From assembly GCA_024138015.1 (NCBI GenBank), contig JAMXBB010000007.1, forward strand, positions 69,728,593 through 69,792,592: a stretch of DNA of 64,000 nt, written 5' to 3'. A program made the translations under genes and the position numbers. Positions 1 through 12,559 of this stretch are shown here, one piece after another. Positions within the stretch are counted from its first letter, which is position 1. Each line of letters starts with the position of its first letter. Source of the stretch: Lumnitzera littorea (Eukaryota > Streptophyta > Magnoliopsida > Myrtales > Combretaceae). Below the pieces are notes generated by a model. That model made no database searches, was not told where the DNA came from, and saw only the letters and a program-made list of their open reading frames with translations.

Positions 1-398
1 ATACCTCATATGGATGTGGATTTAAATGGAGCATTGGCTATACATGAAAGATTATCTATTGCGAGAGATAGAGGTTGACGGTAAGTTCAAGTTGAATCTA
101 ATTCGTTAAATTGTGTCAAGGTAGCTATAGATCCTTCACCCACACATTGGCGACTAGTTGGAGTTATCCATGATATCTTGTTTTTGAAGTCTTTGTTCTA
201 TAGTTGTTCCTTTTCTTTTATTAATAGATGTGCTAATGAATGTGCAAATTAGGTAGCAACCTAGGAAAAACTTTGGGATGTGTTGTAGTTTCTAAGATTC
301 AATCCCCCATCTTAATTGGTATATTTACTTACGATTGATAGTCTTAGTGTATTGATGTTTTCTTATAATTGAATTCTATTTGTTAAAAAAAGAAAAAA
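1..398 (+). pseudogene. LINE / RNase H-like 3' fragment
   Basis: A broken reading frame translates to a plant LINE-type or RVT_3-type RNase H-like C-terminus. About 100-250 reads VESNSLNCVKVA, then THWRLVGVIHDI, then INRCANECAN. This follows the family pattern of an acidic-Ser strand, a WR-VI-DI helix and a final R-N-AH-LA helix. There are stops after ARDRG near 76 and after CAN near 250. An A-rich run at 385-398 could be the poly(A) tail of a non-LTR insertion. The 5' part lies outside the window. It could instead be a decayed host RNase H-like gene; the A tail favours a LINE. Confidence 0.55.
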
Positions 399-1829
399 CC
401 TAAGGTAGGGATGTCTCTTTTCAAAATGATATCAGCACCATACAATCATACATGTTATCTACAATAGAAGAAGATGATCAGAAATCATCTAGGAATCTTG
501 AATTCCAATTAAGATAAAAACCTCACTCAATTATTAAAATGCACATATGATAAATATAATTATGTACCATCACTATAGGATTAAAAATAATCTACACTAT
601 CTTTATAGGATGAAAAACAATCAAACCTTTACTTTTAACAATGCTAATGGTGCTCTACAATGACTTTAGGGACTCAATAGAACCTAAAGCAAAAACTACC
701 ATTGAGGTGTCATCAATAGATCTTGTAATAGCTTTTACGAGTAGTTAGAAAAAGAACAGCTTCAATGAGAACAATTATTTTCTAAGAAAAAAAAAAAAAC
801 AAATGGACTCCATTTAAGTCCTTCATTCTATCTTTTCTTTTTTTTTTCTTTATCAGCATTCTAATCTAAATGAACAAGAAAAAATAAAAATAAAAAAGCC
901 AACCTCCCTCTCCATAATGAGTGGCTAAAATGTCTAATGGAATCCCTTACATTCCATAAATTTCAATCCAATGGATTCATGACCATGTTTGGCATTGGGA
1001 AACCTAACAACAATTTTAAGTTTAATTAAAAGCAAGATGCATAATAATGAATAAGACAGAAAGAAGACATGGTCAAATTCCCTATTACACTAATATCTCT
1101 TTTTCTTTTCCTTCCCCATTACTATTTCTTTCTTCCATACTTCATTTTACTTTTTCCTAATTCTAGGTGCAAGCCGTATAAATTTTGTGCAAAGGTTAAG
1201 TAGAGCATAAGCCCTCTTGAAGCATTTTCAAGGATCAATTAACCTAAATAATCAAACTAATTATATACCATGAATACACCAAACAACTTCCCAATCATAA
1301 ATGAACATAGGAACCATAAAACTTAATAAGATCCCTAACTTAGTAAAAACCTAAACCTTAAAATATTGTAAGATTCCTAAACTTATTGAAATCCTAAAAC
1401 AAAAATTCAAAAACCCTTATCCTAAAGCAAGCACTTAAAACCCTAAATAAAAGGCCCTAAATCTAATGAGACTCTAATTAGAGTCAAAAGTCCTATAATG
1501 TATCTTAAAACAAGCTTGAAAAATGGTATAATTGAAAGCTAGGTTCAAGCTTTATCACTTAATTAAATGATCAAGCCTTCACAATTTCAATAGGTGGAAA
1601 AATTGGAAGTCACACACAATGGATAGGGAACTGACCACATCTTATCTCCTTTCCCACTCATTTTCATTTGTAAACTGAATCAAACCCTAAGATGTGATCC
1701 CTAAATAGTTTAAGACTTTAACAAATCCCTAGAGTTGACTTGAAAAAACCATTTCAAAACCTCAAACAAGCTATGACATTTACAGATAAAGGTCACTTAT
1801 CACTTTTTCCATTGACCCAAAAGAAAGGA
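399..1829. other. AT-rich non-coding stretch
   Basis: No reading frame, tRNA-like or LTR-like structure was recognised here. It holds homopolymer tracts (near 787-803 and 837-850) and CCTAAA-containing text around 1340-1460 that is not arranged as a tandem repeat. Confidence 0.5.
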
Positions 1830-2205
1830 AGCTTGACATGGTTAGATACTACAGGCGGTTTGTAAAGAATTTCTCTAGGATTGCAACACCTCTGACTTGA
1901 TTGACTTAAAAGGATGTCAAGTTTGAGTTGAGTAAAGAATGTGAACGAAGTTTTCAAGATTTAAAAGAATGACTCATTATGGTAGTGGTATTGACACTAT
2001 TAGATCCAAACAAGTTGTATAATGTGTATAGGGATACTTCTTAAAACGAATTGAGTTGTATGTTGATGCAAGAGAAAAAGTCAATACTTATGTGTCAAGG
2101 CAATTGAGGCTATATGAGAAGAATCATCTAACTTTGGATTTATAGCTACAGCTATAGTTTTTGCTTTGGAAATTTAGAGACACTATATATATGGACAACA
2201 ATGTA

Positions 2206-2278
<73 letters not shown>

Positions 2279-3395
2279 ATAAGAGCTTTTAGTATTTCTT
2301 TACCAAAAACAGTTAAACATGTGACAAAAGAGAAGGCTAAAGTTGATTAAGGATTATGATATGAAAATAAACTACCATCCTAGGAGGGCTAGTGTTGTAG
2401 CTGATACATTAAGTTGTAAGAATTATGAGCAAGTTGCATATTTTTTAACTACATAGCAAGAGTGAATACAAGAATTAGAGAAAATGGGGATAGAATTTGA
2501 TTAGTATGAATCTAATAACCAATTGATCAATCTAGTAGTGTAACCAACTTTATTGGAAAGAATCAAGCAACAGCAAGATGAAGATAAGAACTAGAAGAAA
2601 ATAAAAGAAGACTTAACAAATGAAAACACTTTTGATTACAAGGTTAATGGAAGTGGTATATTAAGATTTAGGGGCAAAATCTATGTACTGCAAAACTCTA
2701 ACTTGAGAATAGAAATCTAGGATGAGGCACATAACACAAGTTATACAATACACCCAAGCAAAAATAAGATGTATCATGATTTAGGATCTACACTATGGTG
2801 GAATGATATGAAAAGAAATGTTGCTCAATACCTAATAAAATGTGCATCATGTTAATAGGTCAAAGTAGAACATCAAAGGCTAGGCGGATAGTTACAACAT
2901 TTAGAAATACCGAAGTGAAAATGGGACCATATTATGTTGGATTTTTTTGTTGCACTTCCAAAGATTAAAGCTAGACATGAATTAATTTGGGTGATTATAG
3001 GTAGACTAACAAAGTGTGCATATTTCTTACCTTATCGAAGAGGGGATACAATGGAGAAGATTGCTAGATTATATATTAGAAAGATTTTAAGGTTACACAG
3101 AATAACTTAAAGGATTGTCTTTGATCGAGATAGTTGGATTATGTCTAAATTCTAGGTAAGATTACATAGATTGGGCATTAAGTTACAGTTTTGTCTTATC
3201 ATTTATAGACAAATGGTCAATCTAAGTCGACTATATAAACTTTGGAAGTTATGTTGAGAGCTTATCTATTAGAGTTTAGTAGTGACTAAGATAAGTATTT
3301 ACCCTTAGTGGAGTTTACTTATAATAATAGTTACCAGTCGACTAATTAGATGGCATCCTACGAGGCCTTAGATAGAAGGAAATGCAGATTCCTAT
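1830..3395 (+). pseudogene. Chromovirus pol remnant, left part (RT thumb, RNase H, integrase)
   Basis: Decayed Ty3/gypsy pol. From 1838 it reads MVRYYRRFVKNFSRIATPLT, the conserved RT thumb start. RNase H text follows, ending LKLIKDYDMKINYHP and SVVADTLSC (about 2338-2425), the hallmark of its last helix. Integrase then appears: an HHCC finger (DEAHNTSYTIHPS near 2721, KCASC near 2840), the first core Asp in MLDFFVALPK near 2935, the second in IVFDRDS near 3115, and the third acidic position in NGQSKSTI, where Glu is Lys (codon 3224-3226). The match is best to chromovirus integrases. The 5' part of pol, gag and 5' LTR are missing. The frame breaks at 3395 and resumes at 16311 beyond an inserted Tat element. 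Confidence 0.85.
2209..2276. repeat. Compound (TA)n(GA)n microsatellite
   Basis: About 14 TA units (2209-2236) pass directly into about 20 GA units (to 2276). It sits inside the RNase H part of the chromovirus remnant, between text matching the RNase H middle and its C-terminal helix, so it expanded after the element died. Confidence 0.95.
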
Positions 3396-6300
3396 TATTG
3401 ATTGTTGGATTTCACTCTAAAAATATCACTCAGGCATTCAGTTGCTAAGAAGATGAATAACACTACTCCTATCTAATTCTAACTTAGACTCAATTTACCT
3501 GATGGGCCTTAAGGCCCTACTTGATAATATGTCTAGTTTAAACTTAGGAAGATAGCATAAATGGTTATAATCTGGTACAATCTCATTATATAACCACTCA
3601 TTACTCCTATATTTTAAGCATATGTTTGATTGTAAGATCTCTACATGGCCTACGACCAATGATTAACTATTATTTCAGACATCGGATGCCCACTTATAAT
3701 TATAGAGAGAAAGCATTGTAAGAACTCTTGAACAACCTTTATCTATACATTCATTCTCTTTCCTCTTTCTAAAATAATTACTAACTTAGGCAATGAAGTA
3801 GCTATACCAGACTAGCCCTGGTACCACTTAACTGCTTATATTTGTAAACCCTACTTTTAGTGGGCCTAAGATTTGAATTAAGAGTACTTTTTGAACATTC
3901 CCAAAGATCAACTAAACCAAAAACTTAAGTTTATATTTAGAAACAAATTAAATTTTTACAATTCAAAAGCCAATTGTTGATAAAACCTGAGCTTGAAGAA
4001 TTGTAAGCTCTAAAGTTACTTAAAACCTTAAACCTTAAAACCATTAAGGAATTTTAACCCTAAATAATTAATCGATAATTTAATTTGAATAATTTCATTC
4101 AACTTTAGAAAATTTCACAATTCTATAAAAATTAAATCATAAATTACAAAATAATGTAAGATAAAAACCCTAAAACAATTCTCTATAAGGCTATGCCCTT
4201 ATCTTCATATATAAGCCTTACACATAAATAAGTAGACCAACCAATTACCTTAGGTAACTTATCAATTGAGAGTTGGAATCATTTATCAATTGATAACTTG
4301 TCAAAATCTAGTGATAAGACAATCTCTTTATCACCTCTTCACTTACACTACATATGGACAATTTTTTATAAGATTTCATAAGCTTAACTTTAATAAAGGA
4401 GACAAGACCACTCCATGGCCTAAAAAGACTTTCAATGGCTGATTTAGACAAGGGAGAAAGGGGGGCCATGCTCTTGTCATTCAACCATCAATCACTTCCT
4501 CTTACACATCACTATTCACCCCTTAATGCTTACATCATCAAGAGTTGCAATTGTTGACTTTGTGTAAGCTACAAGACAACACTTTCAAGGCATTTAAACA
4601 CTCACTCTCTCTCCATTCAAACCAGCCACTCTCTCCATCATTTCCCTCACTTTCAATTTCACTTTCACATCTTCTTTCTCTCCTTTGAAACAAACATAAA
4701 AGGGAGAGACAACCTTACCTCACCAAATCAACTTTCCTTCCATTTTTGAAGCTTCACTCACGGCAACTTTTTCTTTTGTTCTTGTGTTATTTTCTTCCAC
4801 CATCTAAGACCTTCTAAGACCCTTAGAACCTTCCACAAACCCCATTCCAAAAAAACAAAATATTTGGGTTCCAAAAGGTGGCAAAAAGGAGGAAGCAAAG
4901 TTAAAGGCTTAAGTGAAACCTTAGTGTACAACCACCAAACTTTGCTTTAAGGATGAGTAAGTGTTTCTTGTGATATGTGGATTAGTATTTATGTTAGGAT
5001 ACTTTGATTTCTTGAAGATATAAGTAAGGTTTAAGTTGTTATAACACCAAAAATCATTTTAAGAAACAAACCATGAAACCCTTACATGAAGTTAAAACAT
5101 GAGCATGTAAAGTTGGTGTTTTGTAAAGACATTTGTTTAATGCTTTGAATGGAAGATTTTAAGCTAAGAAAATCTTGAAATAAAAACTTTAATGGAGGAT
5201 GAGCATGCTGGACGTGAGGGTTCCATAGTCATTTGGATGATTGATTTTGTTTCCATTAAGTTAAACATGCTTAAACCTAGAATTAAGTTAAGGAAAAATC
5301 CATCACATGAAGTTTTATGAAGAAACCAACTTTGTATGACATGAGCTATGATATGGGAGTTGTATTAAATATAAGATCTTCTATTTCCTTGTGTGGAACA
5401 TAAGTTAAGGAATCATCTTATGGAAGAAAAGTTAAGTTAAGATTTGTACACAAGTAGTTAAGTGCATAATCTACCACCTAAACTTAAGGAAATGATGAAA
5501 CAAGTTGAAAAACCAAATGAGGACCTCTTGGAACCATCATGAACAGATCTGGAAGTGGGAAAAAGAAGTTCAAAAATATGATAAAAGTGAATGAACAAAG
5601 TAAAAAGATCAACCAAAACAAGTATAGTAAGCATATAAAGCCTAAAACTCAAAACCAGGCCTAAAACTCTCAAAACAAGCCTAGAACTCTAAGTTGGGCT
5701 TTCAATGAAACTCTGACCAGCACCTTAAAGTGTCAAGAGAGGTTGTTTTGAAGCCCATAAGAAATCTACCTAAGGCCCCACAAGCCCACCAAAGTCACTA
5801 ACTTTAGTTTGAACAAAAAATAAGCTCATTTGACAACTTAAGCCCACTAAAGGGCCCAAGAAGTGGTTGTTAGCCTTAGGAATATAAATCAAAGTTGTAA
5901 ATCTGATCTCAAGGAGTATTTTAAGCTTAGGATAAAATCTTAAGACCAAGCCTAAAGGATTCCTCAAGTTATCAAAAAGCCCATTTACTAAACAAGGCCC
6001 AAAAACACTCCAACACATGAGGAACGCTACTGTTCTGACCCGTGGACAGAATTGTATACCTCATTTCGAAAATCTAACCTTACCACATTAAAGTATACTT
6101 GAAAACGATGAAGATTGACTATAAGATCATAAAAATCGGATTTAAAACGAAAAAGTTATAAGCGATTGAACTTTGAGTAAAAATCGGGAAAAATTACGAA
6201 AACTAGTCAAGGATATAACTTAAGGAAAATTTACTTAGTTTCTTAAGTTTGCTTCAATTCCTTATAAAAATTATTTCAATGACTAGGGGACATTGTTTAT

Positions 6301-7600
6301 GGAGACGACTTGCCTTCGAATTACTTTGACTGACCCATATGGCAGAGTGAGTAAATTCCCAATAACTCTTTACTTGATTGTGCTTGTAGAATAGATGCAC
6401 CTAAACTTATATATATAAATTTGGATGCTTGTAGGATATGGGAGATGCATGTGTATGAATTTATGGATGAATGTGATGACTTGTTAATTATATTTAATAA
6501 GGGGAATTGTTTGCATTATATATACATGTGAATTGTATGGAATGAATTTGTCTGATCACTTGAAAATCGAGATAATCACTTATCTGATTAAGAAATCAAA
6601 ATGAATTATGCATACCCTATATAGCATATAGATAACACCGACTGCCACTTTACGCAAAAGATGGGAGGAGACTTACAGGAATACGAGTTTCCTGCAGGAT
6701 TGGGCACTAGCTATGCCATCATATATATTGAGTCTTTGCCTTAAGCTGATGGGCTTACTAAGCACTGGGAGACGCCAACTATCAGCGAGTGGCCGAGTCT
6801 TGTGGCTTCTACTTATGGCGTGTGTTTGTGGACTGTGGGGGCCACCACACCGCTATACTTGGGATTTTAAAAGATATGATTTGATTTTGGTAAAGGAAGT
6901 ATATATATATATATAGAGTTTGTTTTGGCATGAGCACGATAGTGCAAATGAAATAAAACCTAAGGTCTAGAACCCGGATTTCGGTTGGGGTCGGTTAATT
7001 ATCTCCAAACCCCGACTTCAGGGGGCGTAATTCTAAGTCGTATGCGGTTCCTAGGTCACTGCATGCGTTGTTTGGCATACTGATTGTTCGGCATACTGAT
7101 TGTTCATGCATTCATATGGTTGTGCATATAATAAACTTTTGCTATGTGGTACTGACAAGGGCATTTATCTCACTAAGCATAAGCTTACATCCCTATAGAT
7201 TTTTGTTGATGCAAAGATCAGAGAGCGAAGAGGACATTTTGTAATAGATTATAGATATTTAGATACTTTTATGTTTTTGCTCATAACTCAGATTTTATGC
7301 AGTTTCGTTATGAACTACATTTGTTTGTAATATTGTTTTGGTGTGGGTTTCACAAGCCCACACGATTAGCTAATTTATAACATAAAGGTAATTTTAGTTA
7401 AATTGCTCTATATTACTTGTCTATGGGCCTAGTGGTAACGTAGAGTGGAAGGAGCCTTGTGTGTCGTATGAAAGGCCTATGATTAGCATGGGGGTTGATA
7501 ATAGACCTTTATACAGTACATGGCGACCTACCACGATAACAATACTATTGGGTTGTGATAATATTTTTGCAGGAATAAGATCCTATCCACCCATATGGCA
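3396..7600 (+). repeat. 5' LTR of the Tat element, split by a solo LTR
   Basis: 3396-3842 aligns with 15825-16270, sharing GTTGGATTTCACTCTAAAAA and CTACGTGGCCTACGACCAAT-type stretches with small differences. The last part, 7561-7600, aligns with 16271-16310 (TTTTTGCA-GAATAAGATC). The total without the insert is about 480 bp, equal to the 3' LTR. The canonical TG at its start has become TA. It ends in CA at 7600. No primer-binding site could be recognised just after 7600. Confidence 0.8.
3843..7560 (+). mobile_element. Solo LTR, 3.7 kb, with ATATT target duplication
   Basis: This block starts TGTAAACC and ends TTGTGATA, flanked by identical ATATT at 3838-3842 and 7561-7565. The uninterrupted 3' LTR near 16271 (TTGTATTTTTGC) shows the empty site, so the boundaries are secure. 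No pol or gag text lies inside, so it is a solo LTR rather than a full element. It has a TATA-like segment (CATATATAAGCC near 4206), and the text CTCACTAAGC...ACATCCCTATAGAT near 7170-7201 also occurs in the LTRs at 41190 and 61052. The start resembles TGTAAGCCCC at 61052, so these may be distant relatives. The terminal CA has become TA. ORFs inside (such as 5458-6018 minus and 6713-6916 plus) are chance. Confidence 0.85.
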
Positions 7601-8125
7601 AAGATAAGGATGAAAAAAGTGCAAGTACTGGTTCTTCACCCCAACACTAGGCGAGGGAAAATAGGCATACAAACGAATAACGTTTGGTTAAGTTGGAGCA
7701 ACTTTGCCTCAAATTGGTGAAAGAAAACCAATAACTCAACAAAAAACATGATGAGATCCTTAACCTTCTCCATAAAAATGTCCACATAAATCAGAACCAA
7801 GAACATGGCAATAACGGTGTGAGAATAGTAGTGATTCAATCTATCGTAAATGTGTCCAGCTCAAGAATGCAATTGAGGGTATAATCTAACGAGGGTATTT
7901 GAGTAAGTTTCTGACCCATCATGCCGAGAATATTGAGCAACCAACTCAAAGGTGATGTAATGAGTAGGAGAATGTCATGTTGCCTTCTAAGGTAAGGAAA
8001 GATGCAAGAGATGAAGTAGCAATAGGGCATCGAATGGTATAATAAATACTATTACTGACAAACCTTCCGCCTCAGGCTAATTAAGCTGTTCGAACTCAAC
8101 TATTACCATACATTATGTATGTAAT
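7601..8125 (+). pseudogene. Remnant of gag and leader, unresolved
   Basis: Lies between the 5' LTR and the protease of the Tat element, where gag should be. One plus frame gives short hydrophilic text (LEQLCLKLVKENQ, then HDEILNLLHKNVHINQNQ) that could be the coiled N-terminus of a gag, but no zinc knuckle or core gag motif is visible. At about 525 bp it is far too short for a Tat gag, so most has been deleted. The minus-strand ORFs here (7636-8030) show no family resemblance. Confidence 0.35.
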
Positions 8126-8605
8126 GTGCAAGGTAAGATGGTTAAGGTCAACAATTCAATTTCTTTCATGGAAGAAGATTTTGAAAGTATTCAAAGGCCC
8201 CACAATGATGCACTCATAATTAGTGCAAGAATTGCTAACTTTGTGGTCAAAAGGATTCTTGTTGACACTACAAGTTCGATAGATGTTATTTTTCAACATG
8301 CTTTTGATCATATGAGGCCAAAGATTAAAGTTAGCTGAGATCTTATGACTATGATTTATATGATTTCAATAATCAACCTGTTTAGGTTATTAGAGTAATT
8401 TCTCTCCCAATTAGATTAGAGATGATGAGCACATTGTAGAAGACAAGGTGGATTTCCTTGTTGTCAAATATTTGTCCCCATATAATATGATCATGGGTCG
8501 ACCATGTCAGCATTTATTTGGCATAGTCTCTTCAACTACGCATCTTAAGGTTAATTTCCCACTCCTACTAAAGTTAGTGTATGTAAAGGGGACCAATAAT
8601 TAACA
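8126..8605 (+). pseudogene. Tat-type aspartic protease remnant
   Basis: A retroviral-type protease that would cut the polyprotein. An open stretch at 8126-8338 includes RPHNDALIISARIANF followed by RILVDTTSSIDVIF. Family members have an L-I/V-D-N/T-G-S-S active site; here Gly is Thr (VDTTSS), so the site is damaged. After a frameshift the text VDFLVVKYLSPYNMIMGRP (about 8448-8507) gives the conserved flap-proximal LGRP segment with Leu changed to Met. HLKVNFPLLLKLVYVKG then closes the domain as in Tat elements. Stops and frame changes lie at 8337 and 8340-8440. Confidence 0.75.
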
Positions 8606-8779
8606 AGATCCTTGTATCTAAGGGTACTATAGTGTAAGGAAATTTTTCAAGTTGAAACTTATTTGGAGCAAAAATTAGTTAACATAGAAAATACCAAAGA
8701 AGAGATAGAAGAGATCCCATTGGGAAGTGATCCTAAGAAGACAGCAAAGATAGGAAACCTTTATTGGCAGAGATCCGAC

Positions 8780-9700
8780 AAAGTTTGATCAACTTTTTAT
8801 GGGACAACACCAATTTGTTTACATGGTCTCCCTTAGATATGCCGGGCATCCTTATAGAAGTAATGACTCACAAACTTCAAATTAATCCCAATGCGAAGAC
8901 AATCCAGTAGAGGAAAAGGCATTTCACTCTTGAGCAGCAAGCAACCATCAAAGAAGAAGTTTAGAAATTGTTGAAGGTAGGGTTTGTAAGTGAAGAGCCT
9001 TATTCGACTTAGGTAGCCAACTGTATACTAGTTGAAAAGTCTAACGGAAAATAAAGTATGTGCATAGACTTTATAGATTTAAGCAGGGCATGTCTTAAAG
9101 ATTGTTTCTCCTTACCAAGAATAGACTAGAAGGTTGACTCAACTACCAAGCATACCTTACTATCTTTCATAGATGTGTTTTCCAACTATAATCAAATTAA
9201 AATGGAGAAGGAAGATGAATTCTACATGTCCTTAATCACTAATTTTAGGATATACTGTTACACAGTAATGCCCTTTAGGCTCAAAAACACCGGTATGACC
9301 TATCAAAGGCTTATTGTCAAGATGTTCAAGCCTTAGATTCATCGTAACATTGAAGCTTACATCGACAACATGATTGTGAAAAGCATAATAGAAAATCGGC
9401 ATCTTACTAATCTTAAGGAGAAATTCAGCACTTTGAGAAGGTATAATATGATACTAAACCCTCAAAAACGTGTTTTTGGTGCTACTTTAAGAAAATTTTT
9501 AGGTTATATAGTCACTTAGCATGGTACTAAAGCAAACCTAAGGAAGATCAATGCTATTTGGAACATCATAGCCAAGGAAGTTTAGGAGCTAATTAGGTGG
9601 ATAGCCACCTTAAATAGATTTGTGTTGAAAAGTGTGGATAGATGTGCATAGTTTTCTAAAATCTTAAAGAATTCCAGTAGACTAACAAGTATGAATGAGC
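8780..9700 (+). pseudogene. Tat-type reverse transcriptase remnant
   Basis: Decayed RT copying element RNA to DNA. Visible in order: a pre-RT segment LFTWSPLDMPGI (about 8815), KLLKVGFVSEEPYST (about 8969), GK-SMCIDF-DLSRACLKD (about 9047), LLSFIDVFSNYNQIKM (about 9160), YCYTVMPFRLKNTGMTYQRL (about 9250), and EAYIDNMIVKS (about 9353) where the catalytic YxDD reads YIDN. FGATLRKFLGYIVT (about 9476) is the connection to RNase H. Trp and Gln codons are repeatedly stops, and the active-site change alone would kill activity. Confidence 0.85.
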
Positions 9701-10620
9701 ATTCAACGAGCTGTAGGAGTTTCTTGCATCACCACCAATGCTCGATACCCATTCTAGAAGAAAATTTGTACTTGTATTTGTTAGTTAGTAGCTAAGCTCT
9801 TTCCTTTATCTTGGTTCGAATAGAAGGCAGAGAACATCGGTTGATTTATTACATAAGCCATATTCTATAAGGGCCAGAACACTGATATACAAAGATTGAA
9901 AAAATTGTATTGGCTATGGTTCTTTTGATAAGAAAGTTAAAGCCATACTTTGAGGTACATCAAATTATTATCCTTACTGATCGGCCTTTGCGATAAGCTT
10001 TACAACGACCAAACTCCTTAAGGAAGATGATGAAGTATGCTCTAGAGCTAAGTGTCTGTAGTGTACAGTATAAATCTAGAACAACATTAAAAGCTCAAAT
10101 ATTTGCAGATTTTGTTGTTGAGTTCACCGGTGAAAAGGATAGCATAGGGATGGCTGAGAAGCCAATATGGAATCTATATGTCAATAGCTCCTCTACTAAA
10201 GAAGGATGTGGTATGGGCCTCATTTTGCAAGGACCCCATAACCTGAAAGTAATTATACTTTGAAGTTTAGGTTTCTAACCAGCAATAATGAGGCTGAGTA
10301 GTTAGACTCAAATTAGTGAAAGATGGTGGTGTCGAGAAAGTTCAAGTTTTTTTCGACTCACAACTAGTTGTGAATTAAGTCAAAGGGAGTTATGTAACAA
10401 AAGAAGAAGTGATGAGCAAGTACTTTCTAATAGTACAAACACTTAAGGAAGAGTTTCAATCCTTTTCAATTGAGAAAACACTAAGAAGCAGAAACATTGC
10501 TGTTGACAAGTTGTTGAAGTTAGCTACTATGGCACTCCCTGATTTGAATGACAAGCTCTTTATTGAGTATCTCCTTAACAAGAGCTTACAAACTATTGAG
10601 TAGAGCTACAAGTTGGCTCC
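9701..10620 (+). pseudogene. Tandem RNase H domains (RNase H plus Tat-specific second copy)
   Basis: 9701-10025 is the standard RNase H, in broken frames (FNEL-EFLASPPMLDTHSR; a leucine- and aromatic-rich middle; DRPLR-ALQRP at the end). 10027-10263 starts the second domain with MMKYALELSVCSVQYKSRTT, then QIFADFVVEFTGE, then WNLYVNSSSTKEGCGMGLIL. In Tat elements the last motif is YVDGSS; here the acidic residue is Asn. 10409-10603 continues with YLLIVQTLKEEF-like helices ending SLQTIE. A duplicated RNase H is diagnostic of the Tat lineage, so this supports the classification. Confidence 0.75.
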
Positions 10621-11990
10621 CTGCATAAAGGAGAAGTCTTGGATGGATCCAATTATAGGCTATTTGAAGGACAGTGTCCTCAAAGAAGCTCATAGGTTGA
10701 TTTATCAAACTACAAATTATACACTAATTGACAATCAATTATACAAGCTCGGGCTTTCTTAACCTTATCCTTGATGTCTAAAGCTAAAGGATGCATAACT
10801 AATACTCTCCGAATTATATGGTGGTATTTGTAGCAACCATGTGAAAGGCCAAACCCTGTGTTCCTGCATACTATGACTCAACTATTTTTTGCCAACTATG
10901 AGAGAAGTTACAAAATCTTCTATTCAACAATGTCCATAATGTAAAAAACCTAAGGCATTAAGCCATACAACTTCTACTGAACTCCATAGCCTTATCAACC
11001 CTTGGCCTTTCACTCAATGGGTATTGGATATACTTGAACCATTTCTAAGGTCTACAGTATAGCATCAATTAGTCATAGTTACCATGGATTATTTTTACCA
11101 AGTGAGTGAAGGTCGAAGCAGTGGCTAGAATCACTAAATAGAAGGTCAAAGCTTTTGTTTTCAACTTCATCATATTGAGATTTAGGGTTCCATTTTGGTA
11201 ATCATTGACAATGGCCATAGTTCAATAGTGATAAGTTTCGAACATTTTGTGAGAAACATGACATTCATCTGAATTGCACTTCATTAGCTCATCCTCAAAC
11301 CAATGGGTAAGTGGAAGCTATTAATAAGATCATCTTATATATTTTGAAGAGAAAAGTTGATCAAGTCAAGAGTAAGTAGGTTGACGAGCTATTGAGTGTT
11401 TTATGGGGTTATAAGACTACCTATAGGACTTCAGTCAAAGAAACACCCTTTAAACTAGCATATAGGTTGAAAGCTATCCTACCAATTAAGATAAATCTAC
11501 CTAATCTTGTATAGTTTGAACAAAAAAGTTGATCAAGTCAAGAGTAAGTAGGTTGATGAACTTCCAAGTGTTTTATAGGGGTATAGGACTACCTATAGGA
11601 CTTCAACTAGAGAAACACCCTTCAGACAAGCATATGGGTAAAACTTCGACGTAATTATCAATTAGGTTGCCCTTACTACCAATTTGGACACAATTGAGGA
11701 GATAAGAGGTGTTATAAGGATGAGAGTTGCTGTATATCAGCATAGAGTAACCATATATTACAATCAAAAGGTAAAACATAAGGTGTATTGACTTGGAGAT
11801 TTGGTTTAGAAAAAATTAAGGGCAACTAGCATGTAAGATAATCAAGGAAGACTTAGAGCAAGTTGGGAGGATCCTATTAGGACCCAAGAAGTCATAGGTA
11901 AGGGGGCTTATCTCATTGAAAGGTTAGATGGGACAATCATCCTTTGGGCATGGAATGCTAAGAATTTGAAGTTTTACTTTGCTTAGTTCC
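10621..11990 (+). pseudogene. Tat-type integrase remnant with internal duplication
   Basis: Integrase that would insert element DNA. The HHCC finger is visible as LSELYGGICSNHVKG (about 10807), then QQCP-CKKPK (about 10927) with a stop between the cysteines. First core Asp region: FTQWVLDILEPF (about 11011). Second: VIIDNGHSS (about 11198). Third: NG-VEAINKII (about 11306), where Gln is a stop but Glu survives. C-terminal text RVAVYQHRVTIYYNQKVKHK (about 11723) and GAYLIERLDGTIILWAWNAKNLK (about 11909; shown as two motifs GAYLIERLDGT and WNAKNLK) matches Tat. A 172-bp segment is tandemly duplicated inside (11352-11695). Confidence 0.8.
11352..11695 (+). repeat. 172-bp tandem duplication inside integrase
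   Basis: Text beginning AAAAGTTGATCAAGTCAAGA at 11352 recurs at 11524 with the same downstream order (GTAGGTTGA, then TGTTTTAT, then ACTACCTATAGGACTTCA, then GAAACACCCTT). The two copies differ at scattered sites, so the duplication is old. It repeats the VDELLSVLW-YRTT part of the core. Confidence 0.9.
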
Positions 11991-12559
11991 TTTAATGTTA
12001 TGGTTTGTTTCTATTCTAAACATTGTAAGGCGATGGCCTACATCTTGTTTCAAGTATGAAATGTTCCTTTCAAGTTTATATGAGTATCTCTACTTCCTGT
12101 TGCTTTCATTCCCAATCAATGCATGATTAATAGATTAATGAAGTTCCAGCTATATAGCGAATGAACCAATATTTAATAAGTTCAAACCTATAACGGTTAA
12201 CAAGCTTACTAATTATTGATGAGTAACATCAATTCTTCTTTAATAATATGTCAAGAAACAAGAGAATGAACTATATTATACTTTTTAACAGGTAATGTAA
12301 CGACTAAGAAAAAAATACTAGTTTACATCCTATGTGACTAACAAACGCTATATCTAAGAAAAGACATCTAACATATGTGTGAAATAAAACATGCCTAAAA
12401 GAAAGAGCATGCACGTGAAATAAAATGTGTCGAAAACTAATAACTTGCACATGAAATGAAATGTACTAGAAATAAAGGGCGTAAAGGTTGAATATCCCAT
12501 TAAAATAGATGGTTGGTATCCTGACCATATTAAGTCCATACAACAATTACAAAAATAAA
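11991..12559. other. 3' untranslated part of Tat element
   Basis: Between the end of integrase and the antisense gene. No frame, repeat or promoter motif was recognised. 12354-12539 is open on minus (61 codons) but has low-complexity Phe/Thr/His text and looks like chance. Confidence 0.45.
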
